From: an uncultured Acidobacteriia bacterium
Lineage (GTDB): Bacteria > Acidobacteriota > Terriglobia > Bryobacterales > Bryobacteraceae
Direction: 5' to 3'
DNA: 64,000 bases
Assembly (NCBI GenBank): GCA_903881085.1
Contig: CAIRSA010000019.1
Location: 1 to 64,000 of the forward strand
The position numbers and the translations under genes are program-made. Below, piece after piece: positions 8,550 through 17,609 of this stretch. Every line of letters begins with the position of its first letter. The first letter of the stretch is position 1. Below the pieces are notes generated by a model. It did not search any database. It was given only the letters and a program-made list of their open reading frames with translations, and was not told the DNA's origin.

Positions 8550-11500
8550 ATGCACAGAAAGATCGGCCGCCGCCGCGTATTGCAGCTCGCCGCCGCAAGC
8601 GGCTTGGCCGCGCCGGCCATCGCACAGAAGTCGGAGCCAAGAGCCGTCTGGGACACGGCGAAGGCATATCGCGAGTCATCCTCTCTGCGTGAACGAATCT
8701 GCATCAACGGCCTGTGGGAATGGAAGCCTGAGTCCGAATCGAAATGGGGCTACCTGCGCGTGCCTGAGAGCTGGCCGGGGCAGCGTCAGCGCGATGGCGG
8801 ACCCACCGTTTTTGTGCCGCCCGCGGGATGGGACAACCGTCGCCTCAGCAGCGTCACATCGGCCATATACCGGCGTGAAATGACGATTCCGGCGAACTGG
8901 AAAGGCCGTAGGATTACGCTCGACGCGGACTATGTGAACTCGCATGCCACCGTCTTCATCGATGGTAAGGAGGCAGGCCTGCTGCGTTTTCCTGGCGGCG
9001 AGTTGGACATCACGCACGCTTGCGAGCTTGGCAAGACGCACGTCCTCACCATGCAGGTGTTGGCCATGCCGCTGAAAGCGGTGATGCTTTCTTATAGCGA
9101 TTCGGCGCGAGCGAAGGAAGTGGAAGGCAAGGTCGCGCGGCGCGGTCTCTGTGGCGATGTTTATCTTTCTGCATCGCCATTGGGTGCGCGGCTTAGCGAA
9201 ACGCAGATCGAGACCTCGGTTCGAAAGTGGCGCATCTCGTTTGCGACCGCGGTGGATGCGCCTGCCGCAGGCCCGCACCGGCTTCGCGCGCGCATCAGCG
9301 ATGGGTCGCAACTGGTGAAAGAGTTTGTTGGTGCCGGCGAGCTGTTGAACGGTCGCGTGCGGTTTGAAGCCGGCTGGCATCCGGAAAAGCTGTGGGACAC
9401 CATCACGCCGCACAATCAATACACACTGACCATGGCGCTGTTGGATGCGGCAGGCAACGTGATTGACGAGGCGCTTCCGCAGCGCTTTGGCTTTCGCGAG
9501 TTCTGGATTGACGGACGTGATTTCTATTTGAACGGCACGCGCATCTACCTCGCGGCGATCCCGCTCGACAACGCGCAGCTCAGTCCGCTGATGGCCAGCT
9601 ACGAAGGCACGCGCGCCACGCTGCAACGCTATAAATCATTCGGCATCAATTTTGTTTATACGCACAATTACGGTTGCGAACCTGGCGTGCATCTTTCGTT
9701 TGAAGAGGTGCTGCGTGCGTGCGATGACGAAGGCATGCTGGTGTCGTTTTCTCAGCCACACTTCGGCCAGTACGATTGGACCGCCGCGGATGCGGACAAG
9801 GCCAACGGCTATACGCAGCACGCGGCGTTCTACACGCGCGTCGCGGGCAATCATGCTTCCGTGGTTTGTTATTCAACCAGCCACAACTCCACCGGTTATA
9901 GCGAGGACATGAATCCGGACATGATTGACGGCGTGACCAACGCTCGCGATACGTGGGCGCTGCGCAACTCCGAACGCGCGGTGCGAGCCGAGGCGATCAT
10001 CCGGAAATTGGATCCGCGCCGGTTCGTCTATCACCATGCGTCGGGAAATCTCGGCACCCTGCATGCGATCAACTTCTACGCTAACTGGACGCCTGTGCAG
10101 GAGATGTCTGACTGGTTCGAGCACTGGGCAACTTCCGGCGTGAAGCCCGTGTTCACGTGCGAGTACAGCGTGCCGTTCATGTGGGATTGGGCGATGTATC
10201 GCGGCTGGTACAAAGGCAAGCGCGAATTCGGAAGCGCCGCCGTGCCATGGGAACTTTCCGTCGCGGAATGGAACGCGCAGTTTCTTGGCGACAGCGCCTA
10301 TGCCATCACCGATTTCGAAAAGGCGCAGTTGCGATGGGAAGCGCAGAAAATGCGCAAGGGAGAGGGTTGGCTGCGATGGGACCCGCCGCAGAGCCTCAAT
10401 TCAACGGTGTTTGAAGACCGCTACAAAGTAATCGCGCTTTATCTGACAGACAACTTCCGCGCGTTCCGCACGTGGGGAGTGTCGGCCACCTCGCCGTGGG
10501 ACTATGGCAGTTATTGGAAGCGTTCCGCCGCGCGCGAGCGCTTGGACGACGACCTGCGGCTTGATGTGGATTGGGACAAGTTGCAGAGACCCGGCCCGCG
10601 GCCGGTATTTGTGAATGAAGAGGAAGCCCGCGCAAAGCTTGCCTTCGATCCGGCAGCTTATGAACCGACGCTGGCGGCGCAAGCGCTGTACCGGAACTAC
10701 ATGCCGCTGCTTGCGTACATCGGAGGCAAGGCTTCCGCATTTACCAGCAAAGATAAAAACTTCCTGCCCGGCGAGGTGATTGAGAAGCAGCTGATCGTGA
10801 TCAACAATTCGCGCAAGACTGTGGAGTGCGACTGTGCATGGTCTTTGAATGGGTTCAAAGGCAGCGCGAAATTTAGCTTGCCAACCGGTGATCAGAGACG
10901 AGTTCCTCTGCGGATCCCACCAGTCCAGCCGGGCAGCTACGAACTGAAGGCCTCAGTCCGATTTAACGGCGCGGAGGTCCAGCAAGATTCCTTCGCCATT
11001 GATGTTGTTCGCCCGCCCACGCAGCTTGCCGCGCGTTCGAAGATCGCACTGTTCGACCCGGCGGGGGAAACCGCCGCGGCGCTTCGCAAGCTGGGCCTGC
11101 ATCCGGCTGTGGTACAGGCGACGTCGGACCTTGCTGGTTTCGACACGCTGATTATTGGCAAGAACGCGCTTACGCTAAGCAACGCCGCGCCCAATGTTTC
11201 CGCGGTCCGCAGCGGGTTGAAGGTCATCGTCTTTGAGCAGACTGGCGAGGTGCTTGAGAAACGCTTCGGCTTCCGCATCGCAGAGCACGGCATGCGCTGG
11301 GTATTCCCGCGCGTGCCTGGTCACCCCTTGCTGAGGGGCATCGAGCCGGCGCATCTTCGCAACTGGCACGGCGCGGCGACCGTGCTGCCGCCGCGCTTGA
11401 AATACGAAAGGACCAACCTGTTCAACACGGCACCCACGGTGAAGTGGGCCGGCGTTCCGGTTACGCGCGGATGGCGATGCGGCAATCGCGGCAACGTGGC

Positions 11501-12350
11501 GTCGGCATTGATTGAAAAGCCCGCGCGTGGCAACTTCCTCACCGTTGCCGATTGCGGCTACAGCCTGCAATACGGTGCGCTGGCTGAATATCGTGAAGGC
11601 TCGGGGCTGGTGTTGTTTTGCCAGCTGGATGTCTGTGGCCGCAGCGAAGCGGACCCGGTAGCCGAAACACTTGTTGGAAATATCCTAAGATACGCCGAGT
11701 CGTGGAAGCCAGGTACAGCGCGGTCGGTAGCATACGCGGGCGAGGACGCAGGACGCAAATATCTGCAGTCCCTCGGCATCAATGTGCAAGCCTTCAGCGG
11801 CAAAGAGAGTTCGCCGTTACTGGTGGTTGGGCCTGGCGGAGGCAGCACGCTGGCACCGCTGGCAGCATGGTTGAACAGCGGCGGACGCGTACTCGCGATT
11901 GGCCTCGAAGGCAAAGAGGCCAGCGCCTTTCTGCCTGAACCGGTGGCAACCACCGCAGGTGAATATATCAACCAACACTTCGCGCCCTTCGAACACGGCT
12001 CTCCATTTGAGGGCGTATCGCCAGGCGATGTCCACAATCGGGATCCACGCGTTGTCTCGCTGGTGAACGGGCAAGTGCTCTCATCCGCGCATCGATCGCA
12101 AGTCGTCTTCTCCCAACTCGCCCCGTGGCAATTCGACCACGCCGGTGGCCACTTGAACGTGAAGCGAACATTCCGCGGGGTGGCGCGCATGACGGCGAGG
12201 GTATTGGGCAATCACGGAGTCGCGCCAGAAACGCCGCTGCTGGAGAATATCTCAAAACCCGCGCAGGAAACAGACAAGAGATACTTGAAGAGTTTTTATC
12301 TGGATGAGCCGGAAGAATGGGACGATCCGTATCGCTTCTTTCGTTGGTAG
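8550..12350 (+). CDS. Large Tat-exported glycoside hydrolase family 2-like protein
   Basis: 1266 residues. The N-terminus has a twin-arginine signal (GRRRVLQLAAASGLAAPAIAQ). Residues about 45-320 form GH2-like jelly-roll and Ig-like domains, with a sugar-binding segment around VFIDGKEAGLLRFPGGELD. Residues about 320-680 form a TIM barrel, and after linker domains a GATase/ThuA-like domain fills about 830-1110. The second catalytic Glu is plausible in FTCEYSVPF. The acid/base site, normally an Asn-Glu pair after the strand, reads CYSTSHNSTGYSEDMNP, so the usual Glu is not visible. The protein may be an atypical beta-glycosidase or may have lost activity. It starts 21 bp after attH and may share its transcript. 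Substrate unknown. Confidence 0.75.
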   Translation: MHRKIGRRRVLQLAAASGLAAPAIAQKSEPRAVWDTAKAYRESSSLRERICINGLWEWKPESESKWGYLRVPESWPGQRQRDGGPTVFVPPAGWDNRRLSSVTSAIYRREMTIPANWKGRRITLDADYVNSHATVFIDGKEAGLLRFPGGELDITHACELGKTHVLTMQVLAMPLKAVMLSYSDSARAKEVEGKVARRGLCGDVYLSASPLGARLSETQIETSVRKWRISFATAVDAPAAGPHRLRARISDGSQLVKEFVGAGELLNGRVRFEAGWHPEKLWDTITPHNQYTLTMALLDAAGNVIDEALPQRFGFREFWIDGRDFYLNGTRIYLAAIPLDNAQLSPLMASYEGTRATLQRYKSFGINFVYTHNYGCEPGVHLSFEEVLRACDDEGMLVSFSQPHFGQYDWTAADADKANGYTQHAAFYTRVAGNHASVVCYSTSHNSTGYSEDMNPDMIDGVTNARDTWALRNSERAVRAEAIIRKLDPRRFVYHHASGNLGTLHAINFYANWTPVQEMSDWFEHWATSGVKPVFTCEYSVPFMWDWAMYRGWYKGKREFGSAAVPWELSVAEWNAQFLGDSAYAITDFEKAQLRWEAQKMRKGEGWLRWDPPQSLNSTVFEDRYKVIALYLTDNFRAFRTWGVSATSPWDYGSYWKRSAARERLDDDLRLDVDWDKLQRPGPRPVFVNEEEARAKLAFDPAAYEPTLAAQALYRNYMPLLAYIGGKASAFTSKDKNFLPGEVIEKQLIVINNSRKTVECDCAWSLNGFKGSAKFSLPTGDQRRVPLRIPPVQPGSYELKASVRFNGAEVQQDSFAIDVVRPPTQLAARSKIALFDPAGETAAALRKLGLHPAVVQATSDLAGFDTLIIGKNALTLSNAAPNVSAVRSGLKVIVFEQTGEVLEKRFGFRIAEHGMRWVFPRVPGHPLLRGIEPAHLRNWHGAATVLPPRLKYERTNLFNTAPTVKWAGVPVTRGWRCGNRGNVASALIEKPARGNFLTVADCGYSLQYGALAEYREGSGLVLFCQLDVCGRSEADPVAETLVGNILRYAESWKPGTARSVAYAGEDAGRKYLQSLGINVQAFSGKESSPLLVVGPGGGSTLAPLAAWLNSGGRVLAIGLEGKEASAFLPEPVATTAGEYINQHFAPFEHGSPFEGVSPGDVHNRDPRVVSLVNGQVLSSAHRSQVVFSQLAPWQFDHAGGHLNVKRTFRGVARMTARVLGNHGVAPETPLLENISKPAQETDKRYLKSFYLDEPEEWDDPYRFFRW

Positions 12351-12368
12351 GATCGCCCCGGCTAACAG

Positions 12369-13322
12369 TTACGGACGGGTGCGGAATGTATCGATCTCAA
12401 CGATCTCTTCCGCGCTCAATCGAAATTCAGCCGCGCCCACTACGCCTTCCAACTGCATCGGCGAACGAAGACCGACGATAGCCGCGGTGACGGCCGGTTG
12501 GCGCAGGCACCATGCAATAGCGACTTCGCCCGGCGTACGTCCGTGCCGTGCGCCGATGGCCCGAAGCAACTCCACCAATTCCAAATTTCGCGTGAGCAAG
12601 GGCTCCTGGAAATTCGGCGTGCGGCGGCGGAAATCGTCTTCAGGCATTGCTGCCACGCGCTCGCGGGTCATGCCGCCGCTGAGCAGGCCGGACTTCATCG
12701 GCGAATAACAAAGCACCCCAATATTGTTTTGCGCGGCGTAAGGCAGAATGGATTCTTCAATCTCCGGCGAGATCATCGAATACGGCGGCTGCAGTGAGGT
12801 GATCGGAGCGATGGCTTGCGCGCGGACCATCTGCGATGCACTGAAATTCGAAACGCCGATCCAGCGGACCTTGCCCTCTTCCTTCAACCTTGCCAACTCA
12901 CCCCAACCCTCTTCCACCTGCTCATCGGGTTCGGGCCAATGCACCTGGTAGAGATCGATGGTGTCCACCTTCAGGCGGCTCAAACTCGCTTCGCATTCGC
13001 GTCGCACGGAATCTTTCAGCAGGCACTTGCCGATCTGGCGCTCTTCGTTCCACACACGAGCGCACTTGGTGAACACGTAGGGACGGTTCGCACGGCCTGC
13101 CACGGCACGCGCGACAACTTCTTCGGAATGCCCAAGTCCATACACGGCTGCTGTGTCGATCCAATTGATGCCTGCGTCGAGTGCGGCGTGAATGGCGTCG
13201 ATGGAATCCTGGTCATCCTGCGGCCCCCAGGCAAACGCCCAGCCTCCGCCGCCCATCGCCCATGCCCCCACGCCAAGCGGCGTCAAGTGAAGATCGCTAT
13301 TGCCTAATTGTTTTTTCTGCAT
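12369..13322 (-). CDS. Aldo/keto reductase
   Basis: 317 residues with the (beta/alpha)8 aldo/keto reductase signature. The catalytic tetrad is visible as Asp56 (NWIDTA), Tyr61 (AAVYGLGHSE), Lys86 (VFTKCARV) and His128 (LYQVHWPEP). The NADPH-binding end has EVAIAWCLRQPAVTAAIVG. It resembles the general stress/YajO and oxidoreductase YdhF groups that reduce sugars or aldehydes in the cytoplasm. It is convergent with the GH2-like gene, 18 bp from its stop, so a role in the same sugar pathway is possible but only inferred. It is also divergent from the cation carrier gene, with 62 bp between the starts. Confidence 0.9.
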   Translation of the reverse strand: MQKKQLGNSDLHLTPLGVGAWAMGGGGWAFAWGPQDDQDSIDAIHAALDAGINWIDTAAVYGLGHSEEVVARAVAGRANRPYVFTKCARVWNEERQIGKCLLKDSVRRECEASLSRLKVDTIDLYQVHWPEPDEQVEEGWGELARLKEEGKVRWIGVSNFSASQMVRAQAIAPITSLQPPYSMISPEIEESILPYAAQNNIGVLCYSPMKSGLLSGGMTRERVAAMPEDDFRRRTPNFQEPLLTRNLELVELLRAIGARHGRTPGEVAIAWCLRQPAVTAAIVGLRSPMQLEGVVGAAEFRLSAEEIVEIDTFRTRP

Positions 13323-13384
13323 CGTTACTATTGTGCCTCAGAACTCAGGTCCTCCGATGCGCGAATATAAAACGTACGCCCACG

Positions 13385-14287
13385 ATGACCAACCAAGAAA
13401 AACTTCAACTCGGCAGACGTGTGGCAGGTGTCAGCATTGTGGTCAGTTGCTTTCTTTCTGTCCTCAACGTTTGGATTGGCTATAACGCCGGCTCCACCTC
13501 CGTTGTCGCAGCGGGCATTGAGTTCGTCGGCGATGTGCTTGCTTCCGTATTTGTTTTGGCTGGCATGATTCTTGCCGCGAAGCCACCGGATGAGGAACAC
13601 CCTTATGGGCACGGGCGAATCGAGATCCTTGCCGGACTTACCGTGGGCTTCATTCTGGCAGCAGGCGGGCTTGGCATCTGCGTACGCTCTCTGCAGCAGA
13701 TTGGCGATGCGCATCCGCCGCCCGCACTTTACGCGGTATGGCCGCTCTTGACTGCGGTGCTGCTGCGTAGCGTGATGGCCACTGTAAAGTTTAAGATCGG
13801 CCGGCGCATTGGCAGCGGCTCATTGATGGCGGACGCATGGAATGACGCGGTAGATATTCTTTCGGCCTGTGCGGCTTTGGTGGCACTTGGGCTGACCCTT
13901 TCCAACCCTGACCGATTTATTCAGGCCGATCACTACGGTGGTTTTGCGGTGGGCCTATTCGTGATTTACACCGGTTTGGGCGTGCTGCGCGCCTCTTCCC
14001 GGGAGCTGATTGACACGATGCCTTCGCCAGAACTGGTGGCCGAGATCCGTAGAAATTCTATGGATGTTCCCGGAGTTCTTGGCGTCGAAAAGTGCATGGG
14101 CAGAAAGACAGGCCTGCAATACCATATCGATTTGCATGTGGAAGTGGATCCCGAAATCACGGTTGCCGCATCGCACGACATCGCAACCAAGGTGAGAGCA
14201 CATCTGCGCCGCACCATTGATGAAGTGGCCGACGTGCTGGTGCATGTGGAACCGCACGGCCTGGGGATGCAGGAATCAGTAAAGTAA
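13385..14287 (+). CDS. Cation diffusion facilitator family transporter
   Basis: 300 residues from the ATG at 13385. An upstream in-frame Met at 13181 would add an implausible Arg-rich stretch that lies inside the divergent reductase gene. Six transmembrane helices are visible, then a cytoplasmic ferredoxin-like domain (from about 205) with a His-containing end (DVLVHVEPHG). HPYGHGRIE between helices II and III is the typical CDF cytoplasmic loop. Helix V carries ADAWNDAVD, a D-x-x-x-D metal site. Helix II has EFVGDVLAS, with Glu where Asp or His is usual. It would export a divalent ion such as Zn, Mn or Fe in exchange for protons. The DUF423 gene follows 4 bp later, probably in one operon. 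Confidence 0.88.
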   Translation: MTNQEKLQLGRRVAGVSIVVSCFLSVLNVWIGYNAGSTSVVAAGIEFVGDVLASVFVLAGMILAAKPPDEEHPYGHGRIEILAGLTVGFILAAGGLGICVRSLQQIGDAHPPPALYAVWPLLTAVLLRSVMATVKFKIGRRIGSGSLMADAWNDAVDILSACAALVALGLTLSNPDRFIQADHYGGFAVGLFVIYTGLGVLRASSRELIDTMPSPELVAEIRRNSMDVPGVLGVEKCMGRKTGLQYHIDLHVEVDPEITVAASHDIATKVRAHLRRTIDEVADVLVHVEPHGLGMQESVK

Positions 14288-14291
14288 AGAG

Positions 14292-14660
14292 ATGAGCTAC
14301 AGTGCGATCGCTTCCTTTCTGATGATGCTGGCCGTGGTGCTCGGCGCGTTCGGCGCGCATGGGCTCAAGTCAAGGCTGGATGCCTACTCGCTGGGGATCT
14401 GGGAAAAAGCGGTCTTCTATCACTTCGTGCACGCACTGGGAATGATGATAGTAAGCGTGATGGCGCAGATCGGAATGCTGACCGCGCAATCGGCGGCGCG
14501 CGTGAATCAGTTGCTGATTCTGGGGATCCTACTTTTTTCGGGGAGCTTGTATCTGTTGGCTGTGAGCGGCGTCAAAACACTGGGCGCGGTGACGCCGCTC
14601 GGCGGACTGTCGTTCATAGCTGCGTGGCTATACTTGACGATTCTGCTTGCAAGGAAATAA
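14292..14660 (+). CDS. DUF423 family small membrane protein
   Basis: 122 residues with four predicted transmembrane helices and the conserved DUF423 opening: Phe-Gly-Ala-His-Gly near residue 20 (VLGAFGAHGLKSRLDAYSL) and FYHFVHALGMM. This is the YwdK/YgdD family, whose function is not established. It starts 4 bp after the cation diffusion facilitator gene, so the two are likely translated from one mRNA. It is convergent with the dihaem cytochrome gene, whose stop touches this one (14660/14661). Family call firm, role unknown. Confidence 0.85.
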   Translation: MSYSAIASFLMMLAVVLGAFGAHGLKSRLDAYSLGIWEKAVFYHFVHALGMMIVSVMAQIGMLTAQSAARVNQLLILGILLFSGSLYLLAVSGVKTLGAVTPLGGLSFIAAWLYLTILLARK

Positions 14661-15026
14661 CTATTCTTTCTTCTCGGCGGGCGGAGGAGCCGTTGCTGGC
14701 GTATGTGCGCCGCGATGGCAGGTGAAGCAAGTGACATGCTCTTTTCCATCGGGGAACTTGGCATTGATCTCTTTGGTCATCACAATCATCTTGCGTGCGA
14801 TTTCCTTGTGCGGGTTCTCGTCACTCGCCATGTCGCCCTGCACATGGCATAACGTGCACTGGCCGCCGAGAGCAGTGGCATAGCCCCGCATTACCAACCG
14901 GACTTCGGCAGGCTGCAAGACTTTGAGATTCTTAGGAGGTTGCGGTGGGCCCTTTTTTTGTTCGGGCTTGGGGGCATCTTGCGCAAAGAGCGAGATGCTA
15001 ACCAGCAGCAGAAGTGTTTTCAACAT
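14661..15026 (-). CDS. Small dihaem c-type cytochrome
   Basis: 121 residues from the ATG at 15026. A longer frame upstream runs antisense through the next gene and is rejected. It has a signal peptide (MLKTLLLLVSISLFAQ), a Pro/Lys-rich linker, then two haem motifs, QCTLCHV and CFTCHR, about 43 residues apart. Between them is ARKMIVMTKEINAKF, a Met-rich helix like those in the reaction-centre cytochrome subunit family (PF02276 type), where the Met serves as axial ligand. Small proteins of this type are common in Acidobacteria that have no photosynthesis; a periplasmic electron carrier role is inferred. The C-terminus is Pro/Lys-rich. It is divergent from the propeller gene at 15105, so the 78 bp between them should hold both promoters. 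Confidence 0.85.
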   Translation of the reverse strand: MLKTLLLLVSISLFAQDAPKPEQKKGPPQPPKNLKVLQPAEVRLVMRGYATALGGQCTLCHVQGDMASDENPHKEIARKMIVMTKEINAKFPDGKEHVTCFTCHRGAHTPATAPPPAEKKE

Positions 15027-15104
15027 TCCGCTATTATACAGCCCCCGGTTGGAACCTGGAGCCCAGGTGTGATTTAATGCCAGTTCGAGCAAAATTAAAC
15101 TCTT

Positions 15105-16184
15105 ATGAAGCGAATCACTCTTTTCACCCTCTTCGCCGGCCTGCTTACGCTGGGCTGGCTCGCTACTAACGACGTGCCTCTGCGCGCGGCGCAGTCCGCC
15201 GGAGCGCCCGGCATCACAGGTGAAGGCAAGATGCGGTTCCGCCTTCTCTTCAACTCCAGCCAGTTGCCTGTGGAAGCGCAAAATGCGCTCAAAGGCGCGC
15301 ACGGCGGGTTCGCGGTAGATCGCCGTCCGGGCAAGGGCGAGGTCTATTTCGCATTGAAGGGCGCGGGCTTGATTCAGATCAGCAGCGATCTGAAAAGCGT
15401 GAAAATGCTCGACACCGATGCGAGCATGAAGCGCGTGGGCCTGCATAATTCCACTATGTGGTACGCAAAGGATGGCACGCCGTTCATCACATTCCCAAGC
15501 AATGAAGCCGCGAAAGTGTTCACCACCGATGTCGATGGCAAGCTGGTCCACACACTGAACGCGCCGGACGGCAAGACCGATCTTGGCAGCCCGGTGGTTA
15601 ACGACTACTTCAAAGGACGCGGCAGCTTCATCCCCACCGACACGGAATATGTGGATGGCCTGATCTACATGACCACTGGGTATTCCAACCTCGACTATGT
15701 GCTGACGGCAAAGGTCACCAGCACCAGCCCGTTCAAAGCAGAATGGTTTGACCTCTCATTCGGTGGCCGCGGTACAGGCCCTGGGCAGTTCGGCACAGGT
15801 CACGGCATCACCGTGTTTCCTGGCACAACGCGCCTGGACATTGCCGATCGCCCAAATGCCGAGATCGATCGCTTCACGCGCCATGGCCAATATCTTTCCA
15901 CGCTGCGCATGCCGAACGGATCGTTGCCGTGCGACATTTACTATCACGGCAAGTATGCAGTAGTCGGTTCCCTCGATGGCCCGGACCGCTCCAAAGGTGC
16001 ACCCATCTACATCCTGGAAAACGATCAGCTCATTTCCACCATCATGATCAAGGAAGACCTCGGCCTGCCCAACTTCACGCACGTTCACAATGCCGTGATG
16101 CGCGAGGTCAACAACAAGCTGTACGTGATTGCGCAGGCATGGAATCCCGGCGATTTCGCGATTCTCGAACAGGTTACAAACTAA
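15105..16184 (+). CDS. Secreted beta-propeller (NHL-like) protein
   Basis: 359 residues. The N-terminus (MKRITLFTLFAGLLTLGWLA) is a Sec signal or membrane anchor. The body holds repeated four-strand units with sequences such as GKGEVYFALKGAGLIQI, YVDGLIYMTTGYSNLDYV and GHGITVFPG, in the style of NHL/six-bladed propellers. No catalytic motif stands out. Its stop codon overlaps the sulfatase start (TAATG), so the pair is translationally coupled. A third gene, also an NHL-type propeller, follows the sulfatase. The protein may bind a sulfated substrate or act as a partner of the sulfatase; this is inference from position only. Confidence 0.7.
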   Translation: MKRITLFTLFAGLLTLGWLATNDVPLRAAQSAGAPGITGEGKMRFRLLFNSSQLPVEAQNALKGAHGGFAVDRRPGKGEVYFALKGAGLIQISSDLKSVKMLDTDASMKRVGLHNSTMWYAKDGTPFITFPSNEAAKVFTTDVDGKLVHTLNAPDGKTDLGSPVVNDYFKGRGSFIPTDTEYVDGLIYMTTGYSNLDYVLTAKVTSTSPFKAEWFDLSFGGRGTGPGQFGTGHGITVFPGTTRLDIADRPNAEIDRFTRHGQYLSTLRMPNGSLPCDIYYHGKYAVVGSLDGPDRSKGAPIYILENDQLISTIMIKEDLGLPNFTHVHNAVMREVNNKLYVIAQAWNPGDFAILEQVTN

Positions 16185-17596
16185 TGTACGGGCGGCGCGA
16201 ATTCCTGCAGACCCTGGGCGCATTGCCATTCGCGATGAGCGCGCAGACGCCGCGCCGCCATCCGAACATCATCTTCATCCTGACTGACGATCAGGGCTAC
16301 GCCGATTTGGCCTGCCACGGCAACCCCGTCATCAAAACTCCGAACATCGATCTGCTGCACAGCGAAAGCGTCCGCTTCACTGATTTCCATGTCAGCCCCA
16401 CCTGCTCGCCAACGCGCTCGTCACTGATGAGCGGCAAGCACGAATTGAAGAACGGCATCTCGCACACCATCAACGAGCGCGAGCGGATGAGCCTGAAGAC
16501 GACGACCATCGCGCAAGTTCTGAAATCCGCAGGCTACACAACAGGCATCTTCGGCAAGTGGCACCTGGGCGACGCCGCACCGTATCAACCGGGCCAACGC
16601 GGGTTCGACGAAGTGTACATCCACGGCTGCGGCGGCATTGGCCAGCGCTATCCGGGCACTTGTTCGGACGCGCCGGGCAACAAGTATTTCAACCCGGAGA
16701 TTCTGCACAACAATGTTTTCGAAAAGACCAACGGCTACTGCACCGACGTCTTCTTCAGCCAGGCCGCCAAATGGATCGGTGAAAAGCGAAAGGCCTCCGC
16801 GCCGTTCTTTGCTTACATCACGCCCAACGCCCCGCATGCGCCGCTTGACGTGCCTGAATACTACGAGAATCTCTACAAGACCGCGAACATTCCGGAACCC
16901 TCAAAGAAGTTCTTCGGCATGCTCACCAACATTGACGACAACGTCGGCCGTCTGCTTTCCAAAGTGAAGGAATGGGGCCTGGAGCGCGACACGCTGGTCA
17001 TCTACATGAACGACAACGGAGGCACCGCCGGCGTGCGCGTCTTCAACGCGGGCATGCGCGGGCAGAAAGGTACGCCTTACATGGGCGGCACGCGCGCGGC
17101 AAGCTTTTTCCGTTGGACCGGAACGCTGAAGCCGGCCGATGTGAAGCCGATGGCCGCGCACATTGACATCTATCCCACATTAGCCGAACTGGCCGGCGCG
17201 AAGATCCCTCCGACGGTGAAGCTCGATGGCCGTAGTCTGGTCCCGCTGCTGAAAAATCCGAACGCTCCGTGGCAGGATCGTTTCCTCTTCACGCACGTGG
17301 CGCGTTGGGACAAGGGCAAGGCTGCTCAATCGAAGTTCGAAAAATGCCGCGTGCGTAACGGGCGCTTTTCCATGGTCAACATGGGCAAGGGTTGGGAGCT
17401 TTACGACCTGCAGAACGACCCCGGCGAGACGACCGATGTGAAAGACAAGTTCCCTGCCGAAGCGAAAAAACTGAGCGACGCCTACGACAAATTCTGGGAC
17501 GAAGCGTATCCGCTGCTGGAGAACGAAGACGCCGTTCCGCCCACCGTGCCGCCCTATATTGAGCTCTACCAAAAGCAGTATGGTGGCAAAGTTTGA
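16184..17596 (+). CDS. Tat-exported sulfatase (formylglycine-dependent arylsulfatase type)
   Basis: 470 residues from the ATG at 16184, which shares one base with the upstream stop. The N-terminus has a Tat motif (GRREFLQTLGALPFAMSAQ). Metal-binding residues are visible in ILTDDQGYADL (Asp35, Asp36). The active-site signature is CSPTRSSLMSG (Cys74), a C-x-P/S-x-R motif in which Cys is converted to formylglycine. Later motifs are TGIFGKWHLG and NDNGG. It would hydrolyse sulfate esters in the periplasm. A Cys-type site needs a sulfatase-modifying enzyme, and none is in the window. The two flanking propeller genes suggest a dedicated substrate, which cannot be read from sequence. Confidence 0.92.
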   Translation: MYGRREFLQTLGALPFAMSAQTPRRHPNIIFILTDDQGYADLACHGNPVIKTPNIDLLHSESVRFTDFHVSPTCSPTRSSLMSGKHELKNGISHTINERERMSLKTTTIAQVLKSAGYTTGIFGKWHLGDAAPYQPGQRGFDEVYIHGCGGIGQRYPGTCSDAPGNKYFNPEILHNNVFEKTNGYCTDVFFSQAAKWIGEKRKASAPFFAYITPNAPHAPLDVPEYYENLYKTANIPEPSKKFFGMLTNIDDNVGRLLSKVKEWGLERDTLVIYMNDNGGTAGVRVFNAGMRGQKGTPYMGGTRAASFFRWTGTLKPADVKPMAAHIDIYPTLAELAGAKIPPTVKLDGRSLVPLLKNPNAPWQDRFLFTHVARWDKGKAAQSKFEKCRVRNGRFSMVNMGKGWELYDLQNDPGETTDVKDKFPAEAKKLSDAYDKFWDEAYPLLENEDAVPPTVPPYIELYQKQYGGKV

Positions 17597-17609
17597 TACC
17601 TTGTACCTC

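Noticed and set aside
8676..9626. Long open frame antisense to the GH2-like gene
   Set aside because: It is a high-GC shadow frame with no recognisable motif; the plus-strand GH2 frame continues intact through it.
13181..13384. N-terminal extension of the cation diffusion facilitator
   Set aside because: It is Arg-rich, lies inside the divergent reductase gene, and the family starts at the ATG at 13385.
14661..15551. 296-residue version of the dihaem cytochrome
   Set aside because: The extra N-terminus is antisense to the propeller gene; a clean signal peptide begins at 15026.
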